NCBI GenBank assembly: GCA_002435305.1 | Contig: DJMH01000022.1 | Span: 39,949 to 69,528 of the forward strand | Direction: 5' to 3' | From: Dehalococcoidia bacterium UBA6495 | Lineage (GTDB): Bacteria; Chloroflexota; Dehalococcoidia; Lucifugimonadales; UBA826 | DNA: 29,580 nt | Shown here: positions 7,891-15,709 of the stretch, one piece after another | Position numbering within the stretch: position 1 is the stretch's first letter | Layout of the letters: every line of letters starts with the position of its first letter | Made by a program: the position numbers and the translations under genes | The notes under the pieces: model-generated | Told to the model about the DNA's origin: nothing | Database searches by the model: none | The model's input: the letters and a program-made list of their open reading frames with translations, nothing else

Positions 7891-7899
7891 TGCTATACT
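7891..7899 (+). promoter_or_regulatory. Possible extended -10 promoter of the E1-like gene
   Basis: TGC-TATACT is an extended -10 element in the 70-nt gap before the E1-like gene. The expected start near 7906 leaves about 25 nt of leader. The -35 position is poor. It may allow expression independent of the upstream isomerase gene. Confidence 0.35.
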
Positions 7900-7930
7900 C
7901 TTGCAAGAAGCATTCCTGAGGCAGTGAATA

Positions 7931-10306
7931 GTGGCAAGTGATATTGATTCAGTTAAAACTGAACCCCAGCTTTCAATAGAACTTTTAGAGTCTGTGCAGG
8001 ACCGTGTTCTTTGGTTAGCAATGCAATTGGTTCATCATGCCAACAACATTAGAAAAAATCCTGATGGAACCAAGGTCGGCGGTCATCAAGCATCCAGTGC
8101 ATCAATAGTTACATTGATGACCTCTCTGTACTTTGATTTCATGAATAATCAGGACAGAATTTCTGTAAAACCTCACGGATCTCCAGTTTTTCATGCGATT
8201 CAGTACCTTTTAGGGAACCTTGATTCATCGTATCTCACCGAATTGAGAGCCTATCATGGTCTGCAGGCATACCCTAGTAGAACCAAAGATCCAGATTTAG
8301 TTGATTTTTCAACTGGCTCAGTAGGCCTAGGGCCGGTAGCCCCAAATTTTGCGTCGATAGTAAGGTCCTACAACAATTCCCATAATCATGGGGATAACCT
8401 CAAAGGAAGATACATATCGATCGTTGGAGATGCTGAGTTAGATGAAGGATCTGTATGGGAGGCAATAGCCGAACCTGCTATGCAGGATGCTTCGGATATC
8501 TTGTGGGTTGTTGATTTAAATCGACAAAGTCTAGATAGGATTATTCCTGGCATAAGAGTTGGTGCGTGGAGGGATATGTTTGTGGCCAATGGTTGGCATG
8601 TAGTGGAGGCTAAATACGGAGCTCTGCTAGAGGATGCTTTTCGACTTCCAAACGGTGAAATGTTACGGGAAGCAATAGATAGGATGAGTAATCAGGTCTA
8701 TCAGCGTCTTTTGAGAGTGAATTCAGAAGAACTTCGATCATGGTTGCCTGCCTATACCGCCTATCCGGAAGAAATGAAAAAATTCATATCTGGCTGGAAT
8801 GATGAAGAATTAAGCCGTCTTTTCCATAACTTGGGAGGTCACGACTTATCAACCCTCAGAAAAGCTTTCCAAGAGACAGATAAGACTGATGAGCCAAGCG
8901 TAGTATTTGCGTATACCTTGAAAGGATACAGGTTACCATCTGTCGGTGATCCTCAGAACCATTCGGTTACATTGTCAGATTCTCAAATGGAGGAACTCAG
9001 AGAAAATTTAAATATTGAGCCAGGCAATACATGGGGCGGGTTTGATAGTCAATCTGAAGAATCACAATTTCTTAAGTCTACGTCAGAAAAACTGCGCAGA
9101 ATTGATGTAGTAACTCCGCCACCAAAAGAAAATATTCCTTGGGATTTTGGCAGGAGATACTCTGGGTATATGTCGACGCAACAAATTTTCGGGTTAGTAC
9201 TAACCGATATGTCTAGAAGTTTGGGGGACTTGTCTCGAAGGATAGTTACAGTGAGTCCTGATGTAGCCAGTTCCACAAATTTAGGTGGCTGGATAAATAG
9301 GGTTGGTGTCTGGAAGCTGAATGAAACCGAGACCCTTCCAGAAGAGGGTATTGTGAGAGCTTTAAAGTGGGAAGAATCCAAGAGCGGACAACATATTGAA
9401 TTAGGTATCTCTGAGAATAATTTGTTTATGATGCTCGGTCAGTTAGGGCTTTCCAATGAAATGAATGGGGAAATGTTATTTCCTATTGGCACTCTTTATG
9501 ATCCATTCATAAGAAGAGGACTCGATGCATTCGTTTATAGCGTTTACTCGGGGGCTAAATTCATTGTTGTAGGAACACCGTCCGGTTTGAGTTTGGCCCC
9601 TGAAGGCGGTGCACACCAATCGATGATGACTGCATCTATTGGGGTTGAAATGCCCCAGTTAGATGCATATGAACCTTGCTTTGGCCAAGAGTTGGAGTGG
9701 ATCATGTTATCCGCCTTACATCAGATAAGAAAAAGAGGACAGTCAACTTATTTGAGACTTACAAGCAAACCAGTTGATCAAAATTTATTGCAACTTCCGT
9801 CAGAAGCTTCACAAATTGAATCGTTGAGATTGCAGGTTTTGAGAGGAGCTTATTGTTTAAGAGATCGAACGTCGGACTTTTCTTCAAGTGTGAATGGGAG
9901 TGGTATAACAATTGTGAGTGTTGGAGCCATGATTCCGGAGGCATGTGAAGCTAGTGACATACTTCTTGAGGAAGGGGTTTTAGCCAATGTCATTAATGTC
10001 ACCGGTCCCGGCCCTTTGTATCGACACTATAGAGATTTAGTGAAGGAATCTATTGAAAAAGGTTATGGCTTGTCTGAAGGTCTGGCGACATTGCTTCCAG
10101 GTCATATAGATGGCGTACCGATTTTGACGTTGGCAGACGCGCATCCGCATTCCCTTTCCTGGGTTGGGGGAGCCGTCGGTAGTAAAACGGTGTCTTTGGG
10201 TGTTGATGATTGGGGGCAGTCCGGTAGTAGAGAAGATCTTTACCGGGAATACGGAACTGATGTTGAAACAATCGTAAATGCCGCCTTATCTGCTTTGGAA
10301 CTTTGA
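7931..10306 (+). CDS. Pyruvate dehydrogenase E1-like (AceE/transketolase-family) ThDP enzyme
   Basis: 791 residues, about 100 shorter than E. coli AceE (887), but collinear with it. GGHQASSAS and GLQAYPSRTKDPDLVDFSTGSVGLGP match the AceE active-site region. The ThDP-Mg motif is GDAELDE...DLNRQ: Asp, Asn and Gln fall at positions 0, +30 and +32, as the Mg ligands do in AceE, although the usual GDG is GDA and NCN is DLN. The loop His in PQNHSVTL corresponds to AceE His407. The C-terminus ends LGVDDWGQSGSREDLYREYG, like AceE. The start is GTG, with GAGG about 11 nt upstream. No E2 or E3 gene is nearby, so it may act alone, as a transketolase-like or 2-oxo-acid decarboxylating enzyme, or share subunits encoded elsewhere. 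Confidence 0.8.
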   Translation: MASDIDSVKTEPQLSIELLESVQDRVLWLAMQLVHHANNIRKNPDGTKVGGHQASSASIVTLMTSLYFDFMNNQDRISVKPHGSPVFHAIQYLLGNLDSSYLTELRAYHGLQAYPSRTKDPDLVDFSTGSVGLGPVAPNFASIVRSYNNSHNHGDNLKGRYISIVGDAELDEGSVWEAIAEPAMQDASDILWVVDLNRQSLDRIIPGIRVGAWRDMFVANGWHVVEAKYGALLEDAFRLPNGEMLREAIDRMSNQVYQRLLRVNSEELRSWLPAYTAYPEEMKKFISGWNDEELSRLFHNLGGHDLSTLRKAFQETDKTDEPSVVFAYTLKGYRLPSVGDPQNHSVTLSDSQMEELRENLNIEPGNTWGGFDSQSEESQFLKSTSEKLRRIDVVTPPPKENIPWDFGRRYSGYMSTQQIFGLVLTDMSRSLGDLSRRIVTVSPDVASSTNLGGWINRVGVWKLNETETLPEEGIVRALKWEESKSGQHIELGISENNLFMMLGQLGLSNEMNGEMLFPIGTLYDPFIRRGLDAFVYSVYSGAKFIVVGTPSGLSLAPEGGAHQSMMTASIGVEMPQLDAYEPCFGQELEWIMLSALHQIRKRGQSTYLRLTSKPVDQNLLQLPSEASQIESLRLQVLRGAYCLRDRTSDFSSSVNGSGITIVSVGAMIPEACEASDILLEEGVLANVINVTGPGPLYRHYRDLVKESIEKGYGLSEGLATLLPGHIDGVPILTLADAHPHSLSWVGGAVGSKTVSLGVDDWGQSGSREDLYREYGTDVETIVNAALSALEL

Positions 10307-10366
10307 TTTGCACGCTGTGCTAGAATTTGGCACTATTCTGACAGAATTCCGTTTGGAGAAAGATTC

Positions 10367-10795
10367 ATGACGAAGATATTAGTTGTTCATGGTGCGGGGA
10401 TTAATATGCGAGGTAAGTCACAGGTGGAAATTTTCGGTAGTGACACAATGGAAGACTATAGTAACCAAATTAAAGAATATTCTAAACAGCTGGATGTGAC
10501 TGTTGATATTTACCACTCAAATATCGAGGGGGAAGTCATTAATAAGTTTTACCAGGCTCATGAAGATGGCTATGATGCAGCTATTATTAACCCAGCCGGT
10601 TATTCATCAGGTCATCCTGCATTGGCAGCTGCGATAACTCAAGTAAGTTATCCAACAATCGAAGTCCATATTTCCAATCCCTCAGCAAGAGGTAATGTTT
10701 CCCAGATAGCACCCTCCTGCAAAGGTGTTATCACTGGATTCGGATTATTTGGGTACTATATAGCCTTGAAGGCAATTAAGAACATCGCGGGATAA
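10367..10795 (+). CDS. Type II 3-dehydroquinase-fold protein with substituted active site
   Basis: 142 residues, the normal length of AroQ, and clearly the same fold: IINPAGYSSGHPALAAAI and IEVHISNPSARG followed by GVITGFGLFGYYIALKAI. By alignment to Mycobacterium tuberculosis AroQ (from memory), Asn75, His101 and Arg108 are kept. However, the key residues Asn12, Arg19, Tyr24, His81 and Arg112 are Gly11, Ser18, Phe23, Ser81 and Ser in this protein. The catalytic Tyr-to-Phe change and loss of Arg19 make ordinary dehydroquinate dehydration unlikely. The ATG follows GGAGAAAGATTC, a good Shine-Dalgarno. It lies 60 nt after the E1-like gene and 25 nt before the cyclophilin gene. It may be a lyase for another hydroxy-acid or a binding protein. 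Confidence 0.7.
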   Translation: MTKILVVHGAGINMRGKSQVEIFGSDTMEDYSNQIKEYSKQLDVTVDIYHSNIEGEVINKFYQAHEDGYDAAIINPAGYSSGHPALAAAITQVSYPTIEVHISNPSARGNVSQIAPSCKGVITGFGLFGYYIALKAIKNIAG

Positions 10796-10820
10796 TGTTA
10801 AAGGGGTAGACTTACAAAAT

Positions 10821-11495
10821 ATGAGACTTTCAATACCAATTGCCGCACCGACCTCAGTATTAGTCTTAATGGCATTGTTTCTTATATATGTATCTTGCGA
10901 AACCAGTCAGGAAAGCTCCGAAGTCAAGTCTTATGATAATCCTCCACCCATGGCTATAGATACTACTAAGGACTTTTTTGCCGTGTTTGAAATGGAAGAT
11001 GGTGGGCGATTCACCATAGATCTATATGAAAAACTCGCACCTATTACGGTTAACAATTTTGTATTTCTTGCAAACGAAAATTACTATAATGGTACGACCT
11101 TCCATAGGGTGATCGATGGCTTTATGGCACAGGGGGGTGATCCTTCCGGCACCGGTAGTGGCAGCCCTGGATATTATTTTGAGAACGAATTTCACGTAGA
11201 TGCTAGGCATGATGCTGCGGGAGTTTTGTCTATGGCTAATAAAGGGCTAGTGGACGGGAAAGGTACCAATGGTAGCCAGTTTTTTATAACTTTTTCAGCA
11301 ACTGAATTCCTAGACGGATTTGATGTGAATGACCAACCTAAGGATTGTGCCTTGGATTCCTGCCATTCTGTGTTTGGGAAGGTTGTAAGTGGGATGGACG
11401 TTGTGACCGGGTTATCCATACGGGACCCTGGGTCCGCCACCAAACCTGGCGATGCTATTAAAACTGTGACGATAACGACGAGAGAATCTAACTAG
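10821..11495 (+). CDS. Cyclophilin-type peptidyl-prolyl isomerase, probable lipoprotein
   Basis: 224 residues. An N-terminal hydrophobic segment ends at FLIYVSC, a weak lipobox with Cys26, then a Ser/Glu-rich linker, then a complete cyclophilin domain from about residue 50. Cyclophilin landmarks are FHRVIDGFMAQGGDPSGTG, with the catalytic Arg of FHR, then FENEF and GSQFFITF. It should catalyse proline cis-trans isomerisation of exported proteins at the outer face of the membrane. The nearest Shine-Dalgarno-like AAGGGG is about 15 nt from the ATG, so the start is less certain. Its stop TAG overlaps that of the convergent gene: both lie in the palindrome CTAG at 11492-11495. Confidence 0.88.
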   Translation: MRLSIPIAAPTSVLVLMALFLIYVSCETSQESSEVKSYDNPPPMAIDTTKDFFAVFEMEDGGRFTIDLYEKLAPITVNNFVFLANENYYNGTTFHRVIDGFMAQGGDPSGTGSGSPGYYFENEFHVDARHDAAGVLSMANKGLVDGKGTNGSQFFITFSATEFLDGFDVNDQPKDCALDSCHSVFGKVVSGMDVVTGLSIRDPGSATKPGDAIKTVTITTRESN

Positions 11496-13642
11496 GAACT
11501 ATGATCGGGGTAAGTTCTCTCTTTTGTGAATCGGAATAACTTGCCTGTTGCTCCAATCCAGGTGCCATCTGAAACATTTGCAGATCCAACCAAGGGGTGA
11601 TCGTTTACTCTGATCGTATGTGCGGCACTTGTTGCGGTTATCAACAGCGAGCCTTTTCCGAAGACGAAATTGCTTCCAATAAACTCATCCATTCCAGTTT
11701 CTGAGCCAGCGACTATATGCCGGACTAAAATTGACTTAATTACCCTCCTGCTTCGTAATCGGTCGAAATTTAGCACTGAGTTTCCCGACTCATCACTAAT
11801 GAATCCATACGGCTTTGGCAGAGAATTGTGATATATCACAATCATTATTAATATTATGGCTAGAATTGCCAAAGGAATTATGATTCCTAATGGGATTTTA
11901 GTTTTTGGAGTGTTTGTACTTGGGGGAAGGGTATTCGGTTCAGCAGGTTGATAAGGCACATTGGAATATGGCTGTGCCGGGGCTTGAGGGGCTTGAGGAA
12001 GTACCCTTGATTCCAAAATTAAATTTCCTGTTGATCGCGAATAATTCCTATTGGCATAGGCTAAATTCACATGAAATATAGTTGAAATCTGGCCTGGTTT
12101 ATCCGGTGCGAAAATCACATCATACATCCAGGCTTTTCCCTCGGAATCTGGCGATCGAGGATTGGTTTTCAAGGTTCCGTGGAATTGTAAATCGTTAGCG
12201 ATTTGGGGTGTGATGGCGGACGGCAAAACAGCATAAGGCGAATCTTTAATTTTTGTGTATATTGTCGCTACTGTATATTCCTCACCAACGAACAGGTTGG
12301 AGGTGTAAAGCGGGGCCATCTCAATTGTTGGAAATACCTTGGCCTGAAAGGTGAAATCTCGAGTCAGATTATATTTAACATTGGGCCAGCCTAAATGGAC
12401 TGAAACTGAATATGTCCCCTCCGATAGAGGTGCAGGAATCTTCGCTGAGTAATACCCGTCACCGGATTTTAAATCACCATCAACTCCCTGGTCTTCCAAG
12501 GCATACGTTATGGAGGTGTTACCTGGGGTGACAACATCAGCACTGATAGACGCATCCTCGCCCATTACCGATATAGATTGAGCTTCCGTGATGAACGCAG
12601 AAATAGTAGCGGCTTCATCTGTCGGTACCACTTCCGGCATTTGAAAGTTCAGGCCATATTTATTTGATGCTAAATACCATGATGATACAAGCCCGCTTAT
12701 TCCTGTCACATCGACGTTCCAATTGCCGGGGGTAGGGTCATTAATTATCCATATCACAGCGTTAGGGGTTTCAAGTACAGAAGAAGAGGACCTGTCACCT
12801 GTGGAAGCTTCGAGTCCATCGGGGTTTTTAAGTCTAAAGGAACCGGCATTGCTTTCTCTGAAGAATAAAGCCATCACATATTCGGTACCAGGCAAAACTC
12901 CTATATCTGAGATTAGTAGATTGCTAAAAGTCAGCTTCTTTTCTCCAGCGGAGATTAATTTTCCTCGGTTATCAGTCGTTAGTAAGTAGTCTGTAAATAA
13001 TTTCAATCCTCCAATATCCTGTAATTGGAATATGTTTCCCTCAGTAGTAGCTGCAAGATTAGTGGACACTTCTAAATTGGATGCCGGTATTCCTGACAAT
13101 GAGAAAGCAGATATATGCCAGCCCCTTTCATAAAAAAGACCTGCTAAAGGGTCCAACCTATGGCCCACATAATCTTCATGGTTCGGATATTCGTTAGTAC
13201 TGATGAGATATAATCCTGACCCCGGAGGGGCACTTTCTATATCTAATAGGCCGTAAGATTCTCCAAGTGTCTCATCGACTGCTACACGCAAGGAGGAATT
13301 GTTTTCGGAATTTGAAATTATGTCCCGCACCTTTCTGGGGAACTCAACGAAATCGCTTTCTCCAGCCCTATAAGGTCCAATGTAATTGCCGGGTGAGTCC
13401 ATTGGCATTAGATAGAAATCATCACCTTGTTTTATTGTCGACATGATTCCAATTATTGAATCCACCATTTCCATATGGGATTCTTTGGAAACCACAGAAT
13501 TTGAGTCTAGTCCAAGTATTACTATCCGATGGTCTGATTGAGCATTTTGATCGGCCGATATTTGTTTTACGCTGCTGGGCCAGGCGAACACAAAGGCAAT
13601 AAAAATGAAACAGCCGAAGATGATCTTACTCGTTGTATTCAT
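11492..13642 (-). CDS. Large membrane-anchored surface protein, vWA-like without MIDAS
   Basis: 716 residues. A signal peptide (about 1-30, MNTTSKIIFGCFIFIAFVFAW) precedes an extracellular region of about 550 residues, a Pro-rich linker (549-580), one transmembrane helix (583-604), and a cytoplasmic tail of about 110 residues. Residues 40-220 look like a von Willebrand A fold, but the DSNSV at the expected site is not the DxSxS metal motif. Residues about 380-415 (GDLKSGDGYYSAKIPAPLSEGTYSV) resemble the beta-sandwich repeats often seen beside vWA domains. The tail, with TIRVNDHPLVGSANVSDGTWIG, weakly resembles an FHA domain. The ATG was chosen with the signal peptide in frame; no strong Shine-Dalgarno is seen. 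A role in sensing or scaffolding is only a guess. Confidence 0.65.
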   Translation of the reverse strand: MNTTSKIIFGCFIFIAFVFAWPSSVKQISADQNAQSDHRIVILGLDSNSVVSKESHMEMVDSIIGIMSTIKQGDDFYLMPMDSPGNYIGPYRAGESDFVEFPRKVRDIISNSENNSSLRVAVDETLGESYGLLDIESAPPGSGLYLISTNEYPNHEDYVGHRLDPLAGLFYERGWHISAFSLSGIPASNLEVSTNLAATTEGNIFQLQDIGGLKLFTDYLLTTDNRGKLISAGEKKLTFSNLLISDIGVLPGTEYVMALFFRESNAGSFRLKNPDGLEASTGDRSSSSVLETPNAVIWIINDPTPGNWNVDVTGISGLVSSWYLASNKYGLNFQMPEVVPTDEAATISAFITEAQSISVMGEDASISADVVTPGNTSITYALEDQGVDGDLKSGDGYYSAKIPAPLSEGTYSVSVHLGWPNVKYNLTRDFTFQAKVFPTIEMAPLYTSNLFVGEEYTVATIYTKIKDSPYAVLPSAITPQIANDLQFHGTLKTNPRSPDSEGKAWMYDVIFAPDKPGQISTIFHVNLAYANRNYSRSTGNLILESRVLPQAPQAPAQPYSNVPYQPAEPNTLPPSTNTPKTKIPLGIIIPLAILAIILIMIVIYHNSLPKPYGFISDESGNSVLNFDRLRSRRVIKSILVRHIVAGSETGMDEFIGSNFVFGKGSLLITATSAAHTIRVNDHPLVGSANVSDGTWIGATGKLFRFTKERTYPDHSS

Positions 13643-13738
13643 AAACCACTTTTGAGTTATGGGCTTCTGGTGGCCTTTTTATAGGCAGCGATTTTGGATT
13701 TATATAAAGATTATGTTCTAACTTTATAGTAATTTATG

Positions 13739-13769
13739 TTAGATTGAACCTGTTGCAAGTTCAATCTAA
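13739..13769. repeat. Perfect 11-bp inverted repeat between divergent genes
   Basis: TTAGATTGAAC (13739-13749) and GTTCAATCTAA (13759-13769) are exact reverse complements separated by 9 bp, in the 154-bp gap between the large surface-protein gene and the small plus-strand gene. No T-run follows it on either strand, so an operator-type dyad is more likely than a terminator. Confidence 0.6.
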
Positions 13770-13796
13770 TTTAGGAACAATTTTTGCCGAACATGT

Positions 13797-14189
13797 ATGA
13801 ATGTTTGCAAGTGGTGCTGGTGTAATAAATATATGTATAGTGGGACGCGTAAATCATTTTCCTATAATGTGCATTTAATGTGGATTCTTTTAGTGATAGG
13901 GAATTTATCTTGTAATGGAGAGCGTATGGGTATAAATGATGCGTCACTTGTGGAAGTGTCTGGCCTGGTTATTGAATTCGAGGCTCGTTCCCTTACGGAG
14001 ATAGATTACCTCACCCTAGAGACTCCGGAGGGACAAATTTATAACTTAAACGTCGGTAAAAATTTGGGGAAATTCACGCCATCGCATATACGACAGCATA
14101 TGGTGCATGGAGAATTAGTAGAAATATCATACTTTCGACGTGACGGTGAGAATTGGCTAGGAAGCATACAGGATTTCAGTCTTCGCTGA
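13797..14189 (+). CDS. Small secreted or lipoprotein-like protein, uncharacterised
   Basis: 130 residues if the ATG at 13797 is used. The first 27 residues include an unusual Cys/Trp-rich stretch, and a hydrophobic segment MWILLVIGNLSC begins at residue 28 (13878), so an internal start at 13878 or a GTG three codons earlier is at least as likely. The Cys after NLS could be a weak lipobox. The rest is beta-rich (VSGLVIEFEARSLTEIDYLTL, then GKFTPSHIRQHMVHGELVEISYF) and looks like a small OB-like barrel. I do not recognise a named family. A TATAAT sits only about 10 nt upstream of 13878, which would fit a nearly leaderless transcript from that start. The 3' end overlaps the convergent YtkA-like gene by 14 bp. 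Confidence 0.5.
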   Translation: MNVCKWCWCNKYMYSGTRKSFSYNVHLMWILLVIGNLSCNGERMGINDASLVEVSGLVIEFEARSLTEIDYLTLETPEGQIYNLNVGKNLGKFTPSHIRQHMVHGELVEISYFRRDGENWLGSIQDFSLR

Positions 14190-14721
14190 TTATTTTGGGT
14201 TTGGGTTTTCTTCCGTAACGCATATATAAAAATGTGGAGCCAGTTATAAGCACTGAAAATACAAATAGGAAGAATATTCCCGCGGCATTGCTTGTGGCAC
14301 TACCAGCATCGAAAATACTTAATTGAAAACTGATTTTATCTTCAATATCTGGGTTAGTGGAAATTTTTATTTCCACTTCCCATTCGCCAGGGGTTTCAAA
14401 GGTCAAATTTGCATCATAGATAGTTGGTGAGGAAGGGGAATTTACAGCTCTTGATTGAAAAGCTTCTTTTTCTTGTCGAATTACGACGGTGATAATAGCT
14501 TTCTCAATAGGCTCTGTTGTAGATGACAAGGTTGGTTCAATGTGAAAATGAACTGAACCCGTCACCGGGTCGTGAGGAATAATACTGATTTTTAAATCAT
14601 ATTCTCCGGCTGTGCCATAGTGGATATTTTTCATATCTCCATGGGCTTCCAACCGATCTGTTTGCCCGCATATTATGATCAATATAGCTGCCGATAAATT
14701 AAGTAAAATTAATTTGAACAA
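14176..14721 (-). CDS. YtkA-like exported membrane protein
   Basis: 181 residues. A signal sequence (MFKLILLNLSAAILIIICG) precedes a beta-sandwich domain with YDLKISIIPHDPVTGSVHF and NLTFETPGEWEVEIKI, the pattern of YtkA/FixH-like domains. A single C-terminal transmembrane helix (GIFFLFVFSVLITGSTFLYM) ends in a basic RYGRKPKPK tail, so the domain faces outside. YtkA-like domains often accompany copper or cytochrome-oxidase assembly factors, but no such partner is present here. The start is TTG, the only start that keeps the signal sequence, with AAGGA about 11 nt upstream. It begins 23 nt after the encoded CCA of a tRNA on the same strand, with no terminator between, so it may be co-transcribed with the tRNA. 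Confidence 0.65.
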   Translation of the reverse strand: MFKLILLNLSAAILIIICGQTDRLEAHGDMKNIHYGTAGEYDLKISIIPHDPVTGSVHFHIEPTLSSTTEPIEKAIITVVIRQEKEAFQSRAVNSPSSPTIYDANLTFETPGEWEVEIKISTNPDIEDKISFQLSIFDAGSATSNAAGIFFLFVFSVLITGSTFLYMRYGRKPKPKIISED

Positions 14722-14744
14722 TCAGAATTTGTTCCTTTTTGTAA

Positions 14745-14820
<76 letters not shown>

Positions 14821-14959
14821 TAATGTGAGTAGTACCTACTAATCCATAGCACGAAAGCACGGACAAAAATTTGCGTTATCAATTGTCCTGTAACCGCAGG
14901 TCGTAGTCAAGGAAACCCTCTGATATTATAGGGCTAAATAAATCCACCTGGAGAATAAT

Positions 14960-15709
14960 ATGGGCCGGTTATCTGGTAAGGTCGCGATAATATCAGGCGG
15001 TGCTAGAGGGCAAGGTGCAGAAGAGGCACGTCTCTTTGCTTCCGAGGGCGCAAAAGTAATCATAGGGGACATACTTGACTCAGAAGGAATTCAGGTAGAA
15101 TCTGAAATCGTTGAGCAAGGCGGTGAGGCTAAATTTGTTCGTCTGGACGTGTCGATAGAAGAAGACTGGTCAAAAGCTGTTCAACTGGCCATATCGGAGT
15201 ATGGCAAACTAGATATATTGGTTAATAATGCCGGCATACTACTGATGAAAGGGGTTGAGGATACCACTAGTGAAGAGTGGGATCACCTCCAGAATATCAA
15301 TTCTAAAGGAGTTTTTTTGGGATCCAAAGCTGTGATCTCAGCTATGAGAGAATCCGGTGGAGGATCTATAGTCAACATATCTTCCATCGCGGGTTTGATT
15401 GGGTCTAGATTTAGTGCCTATGGTGCCAGTAAGGGGCTTGTTAGGACATTAACAAAATCTATAGCTGTTAATCATGGACATGAAAATATAAGGTGTAATT
15501 CTGTTCACCCTGGAATTATAGATACTGATATGGTTTCAGAAATGATTGGGAGTAAAGAAGGTCGAGATTTTCAGTTAAATAGAACACCTCTAAATGTCAT
15601 CGCTAATTCTAGGGACGTAGCTTTGGGGGTTCTGTATTTGGCCAGTGATGAATCTAGATATGTTACTGGTTCAGAATTGGTTATAGATGGTGGAATCACT
15701 GCCCAGTAA
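14960..15709 (+). CDS. SDR family oxidoreductase
   Basis: 249 residues with all landmarks of a classical SDR: cofactor motif SGGARGQG (12-19), NNAG in VNNAGILL, catalytic Ser in NISSIAG, YGASK for Tyr-Lys, and a C-terminal VIDGGITAQ. An acidic Asp after the second strand (GDILD) suggests NAD preference. It is similar to the 3-alpha-hydroxysteroid / glucose-1-dehydrogenase-like SDR group, but the substrate is not determinable. The ATG follows CTGGAG with normal spacing. Its last 23 bp overlap the start of the downstream TlpA-like gene. Confidence 0.9.
   Translation: MGRLSGKVAIISGGARGQGAEEARLFASEGAKVIIGDILDSEGIQVESEIVEQGGEAKFVRLDVSIEEDWSKAVQLAISEYGKLDILVNNAGILLMKGVEDTTSEEWDHLQNINSKGVFLGSKAVISAMRESGGGSIVNISSIAGLIGSRFSAYGASKGLVRTLTKSIAVNHGHENIRCNSVHPGIIDTDMVSEMIGSKEGRDFQLNRTPLNVIANSRDVALGVLYLASDESRYVTGSELVIDGGITAQ

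Noticed and set aside
9049..9381. Antisense ORF of 110 codons inside the E1-like gene
   Set aside because: It is a shadow of a gene with clear family motifs and has no recognisable protein features.
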